Source: Hymenobacter sp. UV11
Lineage (GTDB): Bacteria > Bacteroidota > Bacteroidia > Cytophagales > Hymenobacteraceae
Assembly (NCBI RefSeq): GCF_004684095.1
Contig: NZ_SRII01000004.1
Span: 283,662 to 347,661 of the forward strand
DNA length: 64,000 nucleotides
Reading direction: 5' to 3'
Below, in pieces: positions 9,262-17,667 of the stretch. The translations under genes and the position numbers were made by a program. The notes under the pieces were generated by a model, which saw only the letters and a list, made by a program, of their open reading frames with translations, was not told where the DNA came from and searched no databases. Positions within the stretch are counted from its first letter, which is position 1, and every line of letters starts with the position of its first letter.

Positions 9262-9522
9262 ATGCTTCTTTCGTTGTTGCTGCAAGTTGTTAATTCGGTT
9301 GGTCTGGCTGTAATGGGTGCCGGCATTGGTGCTGGTCTGGCTATCATAGGTGCCGGCCTGGGTATTGGCCGCATCGGCGGTAGTGCCATGGAAGCTATCG
9401 GCCGTCAGCCGGAAGCTTCGGGCAAAATTCAGACTGCCATGCTCATCGTGGCCGCTCTGATTGAAGGAGCAGCCTTGTTCGCAGTTGTAGTCTGCCTACT
9501 CATCGCGCTGAACTTGAAGTAA
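9262..9522 (+). CDS. atpE: F0F1 ATP synthase subunit c
   Basis: An 86-residue two-helix proteolipid that forms the rotating c-ring. Helix 1 carries the glycine-rich packing motif (GAGIGAGLAIIGAGLGIG) and the polar loop is RQPEAS. The ion-binding carboxylate is Glu68 in AALIEGAALF. The residues usually joined to Na+ specificity (a Gln in helix 1 and a Ser/Thr right after the Glu) are not evident, so proton coupling is the likelier reading. It lies between atpB (82 nt away) and atpF (205 nt away, with a strong hairpin between). Confidence 0.97.
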   Translation: MLLSLLLQVVNSVGLAVMGAGIGAGLAIIGAGLGIGRIGGSAMEAIGRQPEASGKIQTAMLIVAALIEGAALFAVVVCLLIALNLK

Positions 9523-9534
9523 TCGTGTCGGTAT

Positions 9535-9594
9535 AACCCGGCCGGCTGGCTCTTTCTTCGCACCTAGCGAGAAGGGGCCAGCCGCGCCGGGTTT
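9535..9594 (+). terminator. Hairpin between atpE and atpF (processing or attenuation site)
   Basis: AACCCGGCCGGCTGGC (9535-9550) pairs with GCCAGCCGCGCCGGGTT (9577-9593) with one bulge, followed by TTTTCGTT. The shape resembles a terminator but it is inside the atp operon. Such a structure directly after the c-subunit gene could stabilise the atpE message or cut distal transcription, matching the high copy number of subunit c. Confidence 0.6.
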
Positions 9595-9727
9595 TCGTTC
9601 GGCTAAAGTTTTGGTTGGTTTCTATAAGTAGAATTAAACCAAGTGCTTTGGCAACTTACCTGCCACTGCCGGATGTTTATTGGTGTCGCTTTACGGTGGC
9701 ATCATCACCCCGATAATTGCCGCTACT

Positions 9728-10222
9728 ATGTCGCTTATCACCCCCGAATTTGGTTTGCTTTTCTGGCAGACCCTTATTTTCCTTCTCCTGTTTCTTCTCC
9801 TGGCTAAGTTTGCCTGGAAGCCTATCTTGGGTTCGCTCAAGGAGCGGGAAGACAGCATCGATGAAGCCCTCAGAATGGCCCAAAACGCCAAGCTGGAGAT
9901 GCAGAGCCTCAAGGCTGGCAACGAGAAGCTGTTGGCTGATGCTCGCCACGAGCGCGACCAAATGCTGAAGGAAGGCCAGGTTATCGCCAACCGGCTCATC
10001 GAGCAGGCCAAAACTACCGCCGTAGAAGAAGCCAGCCGCATTGCCCAGCAAGCCCGCGAAGCCATTCAGCAGGAAAAAAACCAGGCTTTGGCCGAGGTAA
10101 AAAATACTGCCGCCCAGCTCAGCGTGGATATTGCTGAGCGCGTGCTACGCCGCGAGCTGGCTGAGCCCGCCGCCCAGCAAAATCTGGTAGATGCGTATCT
10201 GAAAGACATAAAACTTAATTAG
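9728..10222 (+). CDS. atpF: F0F1 ATP synthase subunit b
   Basis: A 164-residue peripheral-stalk subunit: one N-terminal membrane helix (about residues 8-27, GLLFWQTLIFLLLFLLLAKF) followed by a long charged coiled coil that dimerises and reaches the F1 head through subunit delta. The start at 9728 (MSLITPEFGL) matches the short N-terminus usual in Bacteroidota; a TTG at 9680 would add 16 unlikely residues. It is preceded by a 205-nt gap with a hairpin and followed by a repeat-filled gap before atpH. Confidence 0.95.
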   Translation: MSLITPEFGLLFWQTLIFLLLFLLLAKFAWKPILGSLKEREDSIDEALRMAQNAKLEMQSLKAGNEKLLADARHERDQMLKEGQVIANRLIEQAKTTAVEEASRIAQQAREAIQQEKNQALAEVKNTAAQLSVDIAERVLRRELAEPAAQQNLVDAYLKDIKLN

Positions 10223-10314
10223 TTGGCAGTTGGCAGTGGCTAGTTGCCAGGCTTTGTAAACAGCCTAATCGACAACTCGCAACTGCTAACTAACAACTGA
10301 CAGCTAACTAAAAA
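10222..10314. repeat. Low-complexity inverted repeat between atpF and atpH
   Basis: The 92-nt gap is almost wholly built of the words AGTTGGCAGT and CTAACTGC/CTAACAACTG. The 5' half (TAGTTGGCAGTTGGCAGTGG) can fold imperfectly on the 3' half (AACAACTGACAGCTAACTA). It belongs to the class of word-built intergenic hairpins seen elsewhere in this window. Confidence 0.55.
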
Positions 10315-10878
10315 ATGGCCGACCAACGAGTAGCCGCCCGCTATGCCAAGTCCTTGCTGGACTTGGCACAGGAAATGGGCACCTTGCCAACAATTAAGCA
10401 GGACATGGACCTGCTGGCCAATACTATGGCCGGCAGCCGCGACCTGCGCCTTTTGTTGCGCAACCCGATTGTGAAGCACGACAAAAAGCTTAACATCCTG
10501 ACAGCCATCTTTCAGGGCAAAGTGTCGGATATGCTGATGCGCTTTTTTCAGATTCTGACCAGCAAAAACCGTGAGGATGCGCTGGAGTTTATCGGCGACG
10601 AGTTTCTGATGCAGTACAACGCCTTGATGGGCGTGCAGGTAGCGGAAGTAACTTCGGCTACTCCCCTCACCCCGGCTACTCGCGCCGAAATCGAAAAGAT
10701 GGTGAAGCAGCAAACGGGTCTGAAAGATGTTTCGCTCACCGAGAAAATTGATGTCTCGCTGATTGGCGGCTTCGTGTTACGCGTAGGCGACCAGCAGATT
10801 GACGATTCGGTAAAGGGCAATTTACGCCGCTTGCGTACGGCCCTGACCGACAATACTTATCAACCTAGCTTAAATTAA
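10315..10878 (+). CDS. atpH: F0F1 ATP synthase subunit delta
   Basis: A 187-residue F1 subunit that clamps the peripheral stalk (subunit b) to the alpha3-beta3 head. The N-terminus [20 protein letters not shown] is the conserved helical start of the OSCP/delta family. The C-terminal block [30 protein letters not shown] holds the family's signature ([15 protein letters not shown].. iD.Svkg.L). It lies eight bases before atpA and is co-transcribed with it. Confidence 0.96.
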   Translation: MADQRVAARYAKSLLDLAQEMGTLPTIKQDMDLLANTMAGSRDLRLLLRNPIVKHDKKLNILTAIFQGKVSDMLMRFFQILTSKNREDALEFIGDEFLMQYNALMGVQVAEVTSATPLTPATRAEIEKMVKQQTGLKDVSLTEKIDVSLIGGFVLRVGDQQIDDSVKGNLRRLRTALTDNTYQPSLN

Positions 10879-10886
10879 TTCTTATC

Positions 10887-12470
10887 ATGGCAGAAGTACG
10901 CCCGGACGAAGTATCCGCCATCCTGCGGCAGCAGCTGTCCAATTTCAAATCGGCCGCCGAGCTCGAAGAGGTCGGCACGGTGCTCCAGGTCGGCGACGGC
11001 GTGGCCCGCATCTATGGTCTGTCGCACGTGCAGTCGGGCGAGCTGATTGAGTTCGAAAACGGCCTGCAAGCGCTGGTGCTGAACTTGGAAGAGGACAACG
11101 TAGGTGCCGTTATGCTCGGCGAATACGGCGATATCAAAGAGGGCGCTACTGTGCGCCGCACCAATAAGATTGCTGCCATCCAGGTGGGCGAGGGTATTGT
11201 AGGCCGCGTGGTAAATACGCTGGGCCAGCCCATCGACGGTCACGGCCCCATCCAGGGCCAGACCTACGAGATGCCCTTGGAGCGCAAAGCGCCCGGCGTA
11301 ATTTTCCGCCAGCCGGTAACTGAGCCCCTGCAAACGGGCATCAAGGCTATCGACGCCATGATTCCGATTGGCCGTGGCCAGCGCGAGCTGATTATTGGCG
11401 ACCGCCAGACTGGCAAATCAACGGTAGCGCTCGACGCCATCCTGAACCAGCGCGAGTTTTACGACCGCGGTGAGCCGGTATTCTGCATCTACGTAGCCAT
11501 CGGCCAGAAGGCCTCGACGGTTGCCCAAGTAGTACAGTCCCTGACTAAAGGTGGTGCTATGGACTACACAGTGGTGGTAGCAGCTTCGGCCTCTGACCCC
11601 GCGCCAATGCAGTTCTACGCGCCTTTCACGGGTGCCGCTATCGGCGAGTACTTCCGCGATACGGGTCGCCCGGCGCTGGTGGTATATGATGACTTGTCGA
11701 AGCAGGCCGTGGCCTACCGCGAGGTATCGCTGCTGTTGCGTCGTCCTCCCGGACGCGAAGCCTACCCCGGCGACGTATTCTACCTGCACAGCCGCCTGTT
11801 GGAGCGCGCCGCTAAAATCAACGCTTCGGACGAGATTGCGCGCAACATGAACGACCTGCCCGAAAGCCTGAAGCCGCTGGTGAAAGGTGGCGGTTCGCTC
11901 ACTGCCCTCCCCATCATCGAGACGCAGGCCGGTGACGTATCGGCCTACATCCCGACCAACGTAATCTCGATTACGGATGGCCAGATTTTCCTCGAAACCA
12001 ACCTCTTCAACTCCGGCGTGCGCCCCGCTATCAACGTGGGTATCTCGGTAAGCCGCGTGGGTGGTAACGCCCAGATTAAGTCGATGAAGAAGGTGTCGGG
12101 CACGCTGAAGCTTGACCAGGCGCAGTTCCGCGAGCTGGAGGCTTTCGCCAAGTTCGGTTCAGACCTTGATGCTTCCACCAAGCTCACCATCGAGCGTGGC
12201 CGTCGCAACCTGGAAATTTTGAAGCAGCCCCAGTTTTCGCCTGTAAAGGTGGAGGACCAGGTAGCCATCATCTACGCGGCTACCAACGGCCTGCTCGACA
12301 CCGTACCCGTGAACCGGGTGCGTGAGTTCGAAGTGGAGTTCCGCCAGGTAATGAACGCCCGCAACCCTGAGGTGCTTCAGGCGCTGAAAGCCGGCAAGCT
12401 GGATGACTCGGTGACGGGTGCCATTCGCCAAACGGCCAAGGATGTAGCTGCTGGCTACGCTGCTAAGTAA
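10887..12470 (+). CDS. atpA: F0F1 ATP synthase subunit alpha
   Basis: A 527-residue non-catalytic nucleotide-binding subunit of the F1 head. The Walker A motif GDRQTGKS begins at Gly171. The signature [17 protein letters not shown] and the conserved segments [13 protein letters not shown] and [20 protein letters not shown] are present and intact. The length is as expected. Codon use here is milder (more GTA, GCT, GGT) than in many neighbours, as usual for a highly expressed gene. atpG follows after 104 nt that hold an AATTCATA-type hairpin. Confidence 0.98.
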   Translation: MAEVRPDEVSAILRQQLSNFKSAAELEEVGTVLQVGDGVARIYGLSHVQSGELIEFENGLQALVLNLEEDNVGAVMLGEYGDIKEGATVRRTNKIAAIQVGEGIVGRVVNTLGQPIDGHGPIQGQTYEMPLERKAPGVIFRQPVTEPLQTGIKAIDAMIPIGRGQRELIIGDRQTGKSTVALDAILNQREFYDRGEPVFCIYVAIGQKASTVAQVVQSLTKGGAMDYTVVVAASASDPAPMQFYAPFTGAAIGEYFRDTGRPALVVYDDLSKQAVAYREVSLLLRRPPGREAYPGDVFYLHSRLLERAAKINASDEIARNMNDLPESLKPLVKGGGSLTALPIIETQAGDVSAYIPTNVISITDGQIFLETNLFNSGVRPAINVGISVSRVGGNAQIKSMKKVSGTLKLDQAQFRELEAFAKFGSDLDASTKLTIERGRRNLEILKQPQFSPVKVEDQVAIIYAATNGLLDTVPVNRVREFEVEFRQVMNARNPEVLQALKAGKLDDSVTGAIRQTAKDVAAGYAAK

Positions 12471-12475
12471 GTATA

Positions 12476-12567
12476 AATTATGAGTTATGAATTGTGAATT
12501 GGCAAACGGCTTCCTCCGCAATGAGGAGGGTAGGTAATTCATAATTCATAATTCAAAACTCATAATT
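12476..12567. repeat. AATTCATA-type intergenic hairpin between atpA and atpG
   Basis: The left arm 12476-12500 (ending ATGAATTGTGAATT) pairs with the right arm 12536-12567, which has an extra AATTCAT unit. The centre holds a small second hairpin CCTCCGCAATGAGG. It starts six bases after the atpA stop and ends seven bases before the atpG start, so it fills the gap. Confidence 0.75.
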
Positions 12568-12574
12568 AATCACA

Positions 12575-13477
12575 ATGGCCTCTCTCAAAGAAGTTCGTTC
12601 GCGCATCCAATCGGTTTCGAGTACGCAGCAGATTACCAAAGCCATGAAAATGGTGGCGGCGGCCAAGCTGCGCCGGGCCCAGGATAACATTATCCGGATG
12701 CGCCCCTATGCCCAGCGACTAACCAGCATTTTGGCTAACCTGACGCGTACTACTACCGATGAGGTAGTGAGCGAATATGGCCAGGTGCGCGATGTGCGTC
12801 GGGTGCTCATCATTGCCATTACCTCAGACCGCGGCTTGGCGGGGGCATTTAATTCCAACGTGTTCAAGGGCGTAAATGCTGCCATTGCCGAGCGCTACGC
12901 CAATTTGCCGAAGGAGAACATTACGATGTTGGCCATTGGCAAAAAGGCGCACGACTACTACGCCCGGCGCGGCACCAAGCAGGTAGGCGATTACACGCAC
13001 GTCTTCGCAAAGCTCTCGTTCGATACGGTGCGCGTAGCGGCCGAGGAAGCCATGCGCGGCTTTGTAGAAGGCAGCTACGACCAGGTAGTAATGGTGTACA
13101 ACGAGTTCAAGAACGTGGCCACCCAGATTATTAAGGTAGAGCAGCTACTGCCACTGGTGCCCACAGAGGTGCCGGGCGGCACGCCCAGCGCTACTGCTCC
13201 GGACGCCAGCATCGACTATATTTTCGAGCCCAGCAAAGAGGAGATTATTCAGACCCTCATTCCGCAAAGCCTGAAAATTCAGCTTTACAAAGCTGTATTG
13301 GAAAGTAATGCTTCGGAGCATGGCGCCCGCATGACGGCCATGGACAAGGCAACGGACAACGCTGGCGAACTCCTAAAGGCGCTCAAGCTAACGTATAACC
13401 GGACGCGTCAGGCGGCCATCACGACGGAGATTCTCGAAATCGTGGGTGGTGCCGAAGCACTGGCTGCAAGTCGGTAA
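12575..13477 (+). CDS. atpG: F0F1 ATP synthase subunit gamma
   Basis: A 300-residue central rotor shaft. The N-terminal helix is MASLKEVRSRIQSVSSTQQITKAMKMVAAAKLRR and the C-terminal helix LTYNRTRQAAITTEILEIVGGAEAL carries the family signature (iTtEl.EIvgGa.Al); the two form the coiled coil turning inside the head. ITSDRGLAGAFN is the conserved Rossmann-like start. It is the last gene of this operon: a strong terminator follows and beta and epsilon (atpD, atpC) are not in the window, as is common in Bacteroidota. Confidence 0.97.
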   Translation: MASLKEVRSRIQSVSSTQQITKAMKMVAAAKLRRAQDNIIRMRPYAQRLTSILANLTRTTTDEVVSEYGQVRDVRRVLIIAITSDRGLAGAFNSNVFKGVNAAIAERYANLPKENITMLAIGKKAHDYYARRGTKQVGDYTHVFAKLSFDTVRVAAEEAMRGFVEGSYDQVVMVYNEFKNVATQIIKVEQLLPLVPTEVPGGTPSATAPDASIDYIFEPSKEEIIQTLIPQSLKIQLYKAVLESNASEHGARMTAMDKATDNAGELLKALKLTYNRTRQAAITTEILEIVGGAEALAASR

Positions 13478-13500
13478 TAAGTAACCTCGCTCAAAATTTG

Positions 13501-13540
13501 AAGAAGCTCAGCAACTAGCAGTTGCTGAGCTTCTTTTTTT
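13501..13540 (+). terminator. Rho-independent terminator of the atp operon
   Basis: A perfect 16-bp stem (AAGAAGCTCAGCAACT, 13501-13516, with its complement at 13520-13535) closes a 3-nt loop and is followed by a run of T. It ends the atpBEFHAG transcript 23 nt after the atpG stop. Confidence 0.93.
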
Positions 13541-13620
13541 GCCTTACTATTGTAAGATTTTGCTTATATACTAGCGAATAAGTGTTCTTCTGGTTCACTT
13601 TACTTATGCGTGTCGGTGGT

Positions 13621-15588
13621 ATGAAATACTTGCCTTTAGGGGCTGCCAAAGCTGTCGTATTACGCCGGATTATTTGGCTAGTAGGTTTCATCTGGCTAGC
13701 AAGCTCCCTGCAAGCCGCCGGCCAGAAGCTACTTCCGTCAAAAGAGTTGACCGTACTCCGGGATGAAATGCAGCAGCTGCTGGCAGCAAATACCAAGGCA
13801 GACTCGGCACGGGTAAACCATCTCAATAAGCTGGCTTTCGCTTTGCGCATTGAAAATACCGTCAAAGCATGGCAGCTGTCTTTGCAGGCCTTGCGGCTGG
13901 CACACCACCTGCATTACGAACAAGGCGAGCTTAGCTCCTACGTAAACTTGAGCTATTCTTACCGGGGTAGGAATCAATATGATTCGGCACTTTACTGTTC
14001 CAAAAAATCAATAGACCTGGCAGATAAGCTGCAAAATAAGCGGGATGAGCTCAGGATATTGTATAATGTCGTAAGAATTTATATTTATAAGGGTGATTAT
14101 AGTAAGGCTTACGCTGCAAATGCTAAAGGGCTGGAACTGGCTGGAGTACTAAAGGATGAAAAATTTAAAGTCTTGCATACTATTCAGTATGGCTTGATAG
14201 AAAAAGAGTTAGGTAATTACGAGCAAGCGCGCAAGTATTTTGACCGGGCGTTGGCGCTCGCACAAAGTGATAAAGACTACGTCAGTCAGGGGCAAGCCTA
14301 CAGCGGCCTTGGCGACCTCAACCGCCAGCAAGGCCGCTGGACCTTGGCTGGCTACTACTACACCAAAGCCGCTGCCAGTTATCGCTACGTTTACGGAGCC
14401 GATGGGCTACTTGATAATCAAGTAAATATTGCGGAGATGATTGACCGCCAAGGCGACCACCAGGCAGCGATGGTACTGGCAAGAAAGCTGTTTCGGCGGG
14501 CAACAGCCTTAAATATCAGTGGGGAAATAGCTCGGACGCAGCTATTGCTAGCGCGCACGCTTCTGGCTACCGGTCATCCGGATAGTGCCCGTTTTTACGG
14601 GGCTTCGGGCTTCGTGAAAACCCAGCACAACGGCCTGCGCCCTGAGGAACACCAAGCCGCTTTACTACTGGCCCAAGCCAATGCCAAAATTAAAAGCTGG
14701 GCTGAGGCTTATCACTATCAGCTAGTAGCCAGTGCACTGGCCGATACCCTAACGGGGGAGGCTACCCGCCGCCGCATAGCGGGCCTGGAAGGAGAAGCAG
14801 CCCAAAAGCGCCAGCAAATTCGGGTGCAGTTGCAGCAGCAGCGTACCTACTTGCAAACGCAGCAACAAGAGCTGACGCGCCTACGCTACCACCAGCAGCA
14901 GTTGGCGCTGGCTGGCTCGGCCGCGCTGCTGCTGGCCCTGGGCGGAGGCGTGTTGTGGCGCTACCGCCACCGCGAGCGCCGCCGCCAGGAAGCTATGCGT
15001 ACGCGCATTGCGGCCGACCTACACGACGAAGTAGGCAGCATGCTCACGCAGATATCCATGCAGAGTACTCTACTGCGCGAGGGCCATTACGCCCCCGCGC
15101 AGCAGCAGGCATACCTGGAGCAGATGTCGGAGGCCAGCCGCCGGGCCGCCCGCCAGATGAGCGACGCGGTCTGGAGCATTGATGCCCGCTACGACTCGGC
15201 GGCCAGCCTGCTCGACCGCCTACGCGACCACGCCCATGAAGTGCTACCCCCCGCGGGCCTGGAATTGGACTTTCGGGCCGATGCAGCCTTGGCCACGACC
15301 ACCGTACCGCTGGCTACGCGTCAGGCCTTGTACTACATCTACAAAGAAGCGCTGCACAATATTGTGAAGCACGCGCAGGCCCAGCAAGTGTGGGTAAGCC
15401 TGCGGCTGCGGGGCCGCCAGCTAGAGCTGGAAGTGCGGGACGATGGCCGGGGCATACCCAGCGCCGGCCGGCCCGGTGGCCAGGGCCTGCCCAACATGCG
15501 CATGCGCACGGCGGCGGTGGGTGGGGCCATCACATTTGATGCAACGGGGCCGGGCACCGCGCTGCTGGTGCGGCTGCCGCTGCGGTAG
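13621..15588 (+). CDS. TPR-containing sensor histidine kinase (HisKA_3/NarL type)
   Basis: A 655-residue membrane kinase of the Bacteroidota TPR-kinase group. The layout is signal peptide or membrane anchor (residues about 15-35), a tetratricopeptide-type helical sensor (about 60-390; repeats such as YEQARKYFDRALALAQ), a coiled coil, one membrane helix (LALAGSAALLLALGGGVLWRY), the HisKA_3 dimerisation box with phospho-acceptor His468 in ADLHDEVGS, and a HATPase_c domain (N box EALHNIVKHA, G1 DDGRGIP, G2 GQGLPNM). The start is uncertain: ATG 13621 was preferred to ATG 13606 and GTG 13582. Its partner is the LuxR-type regulator that follows after about 85 nt. Confidence 0.9.
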   Translation: MKYLPLGAAKAVVLRRIIWLVGFIWLASSLQAAGQKLLPSKELTVLRDEMQQLLAANTKADSARVNHLNKLAFALRIENTVKAWQLSLQALRLAHHLHYEQGELSSYVNLSYSYRGRNQYDSALYCSKKSIDLADKLQNKRDELRILYNVVRIYIYKGDYSKAYAANAKGLELAGVLKDEKFKVLHTIQYGLIEKELGNYEQARKYFDRALALAQSDKDYVSQGQAYSGLGDLNRQQGRWTLAGYYYTKAAASYRYVYGADGLLDNQVNIAEMIDRQGDHQAAMVLARKLFRRATALNISGEIARTQLLLARTLLATGHPDSARFYGASGFVKTQHNGLRPEEHQAALLLAQANAKIKSWAEAYHYQLVASALADTLTGEATRRRIAGLEGEAAQKRQQIRVQLQQQRTYLQTQQQELTRLRYHQQQLALAGSAALLLALGGGVLWRYRHRERRRQEAMRTRIAADLHDEVGSMLTQISMQSTLLREGHYAPAQQQAYLEQMSEASRRAARQMSDAVWSIDARYDSAASLLDRLRDHAHEVLPPAGLELDFRADAALATTTVPLATRQALYYIYKEALHNIVKHAQAQQVWVSLRLRGRQLELEVRDDGRGIPSAGRPGGQGLPNMRMRTAAVGGAITFDATGPGTALLVRLPLR

Positions 15589-15660
15589 GGGGGGTAGGCG
15601 ACGAGCAGCTTCCCATAAAATTCACATCTTTATGCTATAGCGCTGAAGGGTGGCGCCGCC

Positions 15661-15668
15661 GACCTTTG
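15661..15668 (+). promoter_or_regulatory. -7 box (GACCTTTG) deciding the start of the LuxR-type regulator
   Basis: GACCTTTG is followed after five bases by GTG 15674. The same octamer serves three other genes in the window. If it is the promoter, the message is leaderless and the GTG at 15650, which lies upstream of the box, cannot be the start. Confidence 0.5.
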
Positions 15669-15673
15669 CCCAC

Positions 15674-16309
15674 GTGATTATCCTCGGCATCATCGAAGAC
15701 CAGGCGGCAATTCGGGACGCGCTGAGCGAGTATCTTGCTGCGCAGCCTGAGTTTACGTGTGTGCTAAGCACGGCGTCGCACGAGGAGTTTATGGAGCGGC
15801 TGCCCGATTTGGCCGAGCCACCGACCCTGGTGCTGTCTGATATTGGCCTGCCCGGGCGCTCGGGTATCGAAGGGCTAGCCATACTGCGGCATGCCTTGCC
15901 GATGGTTGAGGTATTGATGCTCAGCGTGTATACCGATGCCGAGCGCGTATTTGAGGCCCTGCGCCAAGGTGCCGTGGGCTACCTCGAAAAAACGACGCCC
16001 CTACCCCTGCTCAAGGAGCACTTGCTGCAAGTAGCAGCCGGGGGCTCGCCCATGAGCCCGAGCGTGGCCCGGCACGTTACCCGGTATTTCCGGCCCCTGC
16101 CGCCTACCCCTGCTGAAAGCCTTACACCCCGCGAGCAGGATATCGTGCGCGGCATTGAAGACGGCCTGAGCTACAAGCTGATTGCCGACCGCCTCCACGT
16201 TAGTCTCGACACTGTGCGCAGCCACATTCGGCAAGTGTACCGCAAGCTGCACGTCAATTCCAAGGCCGAAATAATGGTCCGGCGGCAACGCCCGCTCTTG
16301 TTCTGGTAG
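15674..16309 (+). CDS. LuxR/NarL-type response regulator
   Basis: A 211-residue DNA-binding response regulator, probably driven by the TPR kinase upstream. The receiver domain has the acidic pair in IIEDQ, the phospho-acceptor Asp56 in LSDIGLPG and the Lys of YLEKTTP. The C-terminal HTH is of LuxR type (SLTPREQDIVRGIEDGLSYK, with SLDTVRSHIRQVYRKLHV as recognition helix). The GTG at 15674 starts the protein at the usual place and sits five bases after a GACCTTTG box; a GTG at 15650 would add eight residues upstream of that box and is less likely. Targets are unknown. Confidence 0.9.
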   Translation: MIILGIIEDQAAIRDALSEYLAAQPEFTCVLSTASHEEFMERLPDLAEPPTLVLSDIGLPGRSGIEGLAILRHALPMVEVLMLSVYTDAERVFEALRQGAVGYLEKTTPLPLLKEHLLQVAAGGSPMSPSVARHVTRYFRPLPPTPAESLTPREQDIVRGIEDGLSYKLIADRLHVSLDTVRSHIRQVYRKLHVNSKAEIMVRRQRPLLFW

Positions 16310-16344
16310 CTGGCCGTTCACAGCTGCCACTCGTTGTTTTTACT

Positions 16345-16395
16345 CAATCTTCTGTCTTTTCCAATCTTCTGTCTTTACCCAATCTTCTGCTTTTC
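16345..16395 (+). repeat. Three tandem copies of a 17-bp unit
   Basis: The unit CAATCTTCTGTCTTTTC occurs at 16345-16361, 16362-16378 (one change) and 16380-16395 (shortened). It lies in the gap between the regulator gene and a small orphan gene, and ends seven bases before the latter's ATG. It is strand-asymmetric: pyrimidine-rich on the plus strand. Confidence 0.75.
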
Positions 16396-16401
16396 TGAGT
16401 T

Positions 16402-16611
16402 ATGAAATCTGCCTTTCCCAATCTCTCTGTTCCAGCTATTTCGAACACCACGCTTACCACCCGGCAGCGTGAAGTCGAAACAGCCTTGCTAGTGCAGGGA
16501 CTATGTGGGCATTCGCCCAACCTAACCGTGCGCGCGCAACTACAGCGCTACGTGGCTGGGGAATTGAGTCGTGAACAGGCTTTTGCCAGCCTGTACGAGG
16601 GGCTGCAATAA
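16402..16611 (+). CDS. Small orphan protein, VbhA-antitoxin-like pattern (paralogue of 33582-33833)
   Basis: A 69-residue soluble protein. Residues about 20-66 align by eye with the small protein at 33582-33833: both follow the pattern R..EVE.ALL.Q..G..P......LQRY..GE.SR..AF..LY. The end, LQRYVAGELSREQAFASL, resembles the helical antitoxin VbhA domain (a short helix pair with a Gly-Glu-Ile/Leu turn) known to neutralise Fic toxins. No Fic or other toxin gene is adjacent, so the similarity may be only of fold or chance. It is co-oriented with the two-component genes and followed by a terminator at 16659. Confidence 0.6.
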   Translation: MKSAFPNLSVPAISNTTLTTRQREVETALLVQGLCGHSPNLTVRAQLQRYVAGELSREQAFASLYEGLQ

Positions 16612-16658
16612 GCCCAAGACTTACCAGCGATATGGCCCAGGCAGTTCGCTGGCTATAC

Positions 16659-16695
16659 AAAAGCACCCTTGCTACCCCGTGGCAAGGGTGCTTTT
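16659..16695 (+). terminator. Rho-independent terminator before truA
   Basis: AAAAGCACCCTTGC (16659-16672) pairs perfectly with GCAAGGGTGCTTTT (16682-16695) around a 9-nt loop. It ends the two-component/small-protein transcript. The symmetric A and T tracts allow action on either strand. Confidence 0.88.
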
Positions 16696-16746
16696 GTATT
16701 TATATAGGATGGCGGCCTATAGAAGCCGCTCCGGCCGGAGCGGTGG

Positions 16747-16754
16747 TATTTTTG
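16747..16754 (+). promoter_or_regulatory. -7 box (TATTTTTG) of truA, leaderless arrangement
   Basis: TATTTTTG matches TAnnTTTG exactly and is separated from the truA ATG by seven bases, so transcription should begin at or within a few bases of the start codon. Confidence 0.65.
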
Positions 16755-16761
16755 CGCTTCC

Positions 16762-17547
16762 ATGCGCTACTTCATTCATTTTGCCTACGATGGCACGGCC
16801 TACTGCGGCTGGCAGGTGCAGCCCGGTGTACCCACCGTACAGGCCACCCTCGACAAGGCGCTGACCCAGGTATTGCGCCAGCCGGTGCACTCACTGGGCA
16901 GCGGGCGCACCGATACGGGCGTGCACGCCAGCCATCAGGTGGCGCATTTTGAGGCCGATTTTCCGGCTGAGATGACCTTCGACCTGCTCCGCTACCGCCT
17001 CAACCGGGCCCTACCCCCCGATGTGCAGGTGCTGCGCATTCACCCGGTGGGCGACAAGGACCACGCCCGCTTTTCGGCCGAGATACGCACCTACGAGTAC
17101 TTCGTGAGCCTGCGGCCCGACCCGTTTCGGCGCGACCAGGCGCTGTACCTCGACCGGGCGCCCGACGTGACGGCCATGAATGAGGCCGCCGCCTACCTGG
17201 TGGGCCAGTTCGATTTTACGGCGTTTTCGAAGGTGAAGGGTGGGGAGAGCCACTACGTGTGCTACCTCTACGAAGCGGGCTGGCGCGCGGCGCCCAACGG
17301 GCTGGTGTTCCGCATTCGGGCCAACCGCTTTGTGCGGGGCATGGTGCGGCTGGTGGTGGGTACGCTGCTCGATGTGGGCCGTGGCAAGCTCACGCCGCTG
17401 GAGTTTCAGCAGGTGCTGCACCGGCAGCAGCGCGTGGCGGCCAGTGGCGCGGCCCCGGCTAAAGGCCTGTATTTAAGTAAGGTAGAGTACGCGCCCGGAA
17501 TTATCCCGGATTCACCCGACTTGCTTGAGGCGCTGTATTCAGCATAA
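16762..17547 (+). CDS. truA: tRNA pseudouridine(38-40) synthase
   Basis: A 261-residue enzyme that isomerises uridine at positions 38-40 of the tRNA anticodon arm. The catalytic aspartate is Asp51 in GSGRTDTGVHA. Other family blocks are intact: YDGTAYCGWQVQ at the N-terminus, RFSAEIRTYEY in the middle, and FRIRANRFVRGMVRLVVGTL near the end. Length is normal. It stands alone between a terminator and the next promoter region, with its -7 box seven bases before the ATG. Confidence 0.97.
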   Translation: MRYFIHFAYDGTAYCGWQVQPGVPTVQATLDKALTQVLRQPVHSLGSGRTDTGVHASHQVAHFEADFPAEMTFDLLRYRLNRALPPDVQVLRIHPVGDKDHARFSAEIRTYEYFVSLRPDPFRRDQALYLDRAPDVTAMNEAAAYLVGQFDFTAFSKVKGGESHYVCYLYEAGWRAAPNGLVFRIRANRFVRGMVRLVVGTLLDVGRGKLTPLEFQQVLHRQQRVAASGAAPAKGLYLSKVEYAPGIIPDSPDLLEALYSA

Positions 17548-17642
17548 AAAAGCCTGTTTAGTTTCCGAACCCCCGACTTATCAGTACAAAACAGTCTACC
17601 AGAGAGGGTAGGGGGTCGGTAGTGGCGGCAACGAAACCTGCC

Positions 17643-17650
17643 GACCTTTG
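17643..17650 (+). promoter_or_regulatory. -7 box (GACCTTTG) of the ABC exporter gene
   Basis: GACCTTTG lies 17 nt before the ATG at 17668; the same octamer precedes genes at 7635, 15674 and 39435. Confidence 0.5.
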
Positions 17651-17667
17651 TTAGTAGACCACTGCTT

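Noticed and set aside
15590..15600. Poly-G runs as phase-variable tracts.
   Set aside because: Runs of 6-8 G are mostly parts of the frequent GGGGTAG word, and the in-gene ones (for example in 3569-3576) leave the frame intact; there is no direct sign of phase variation.
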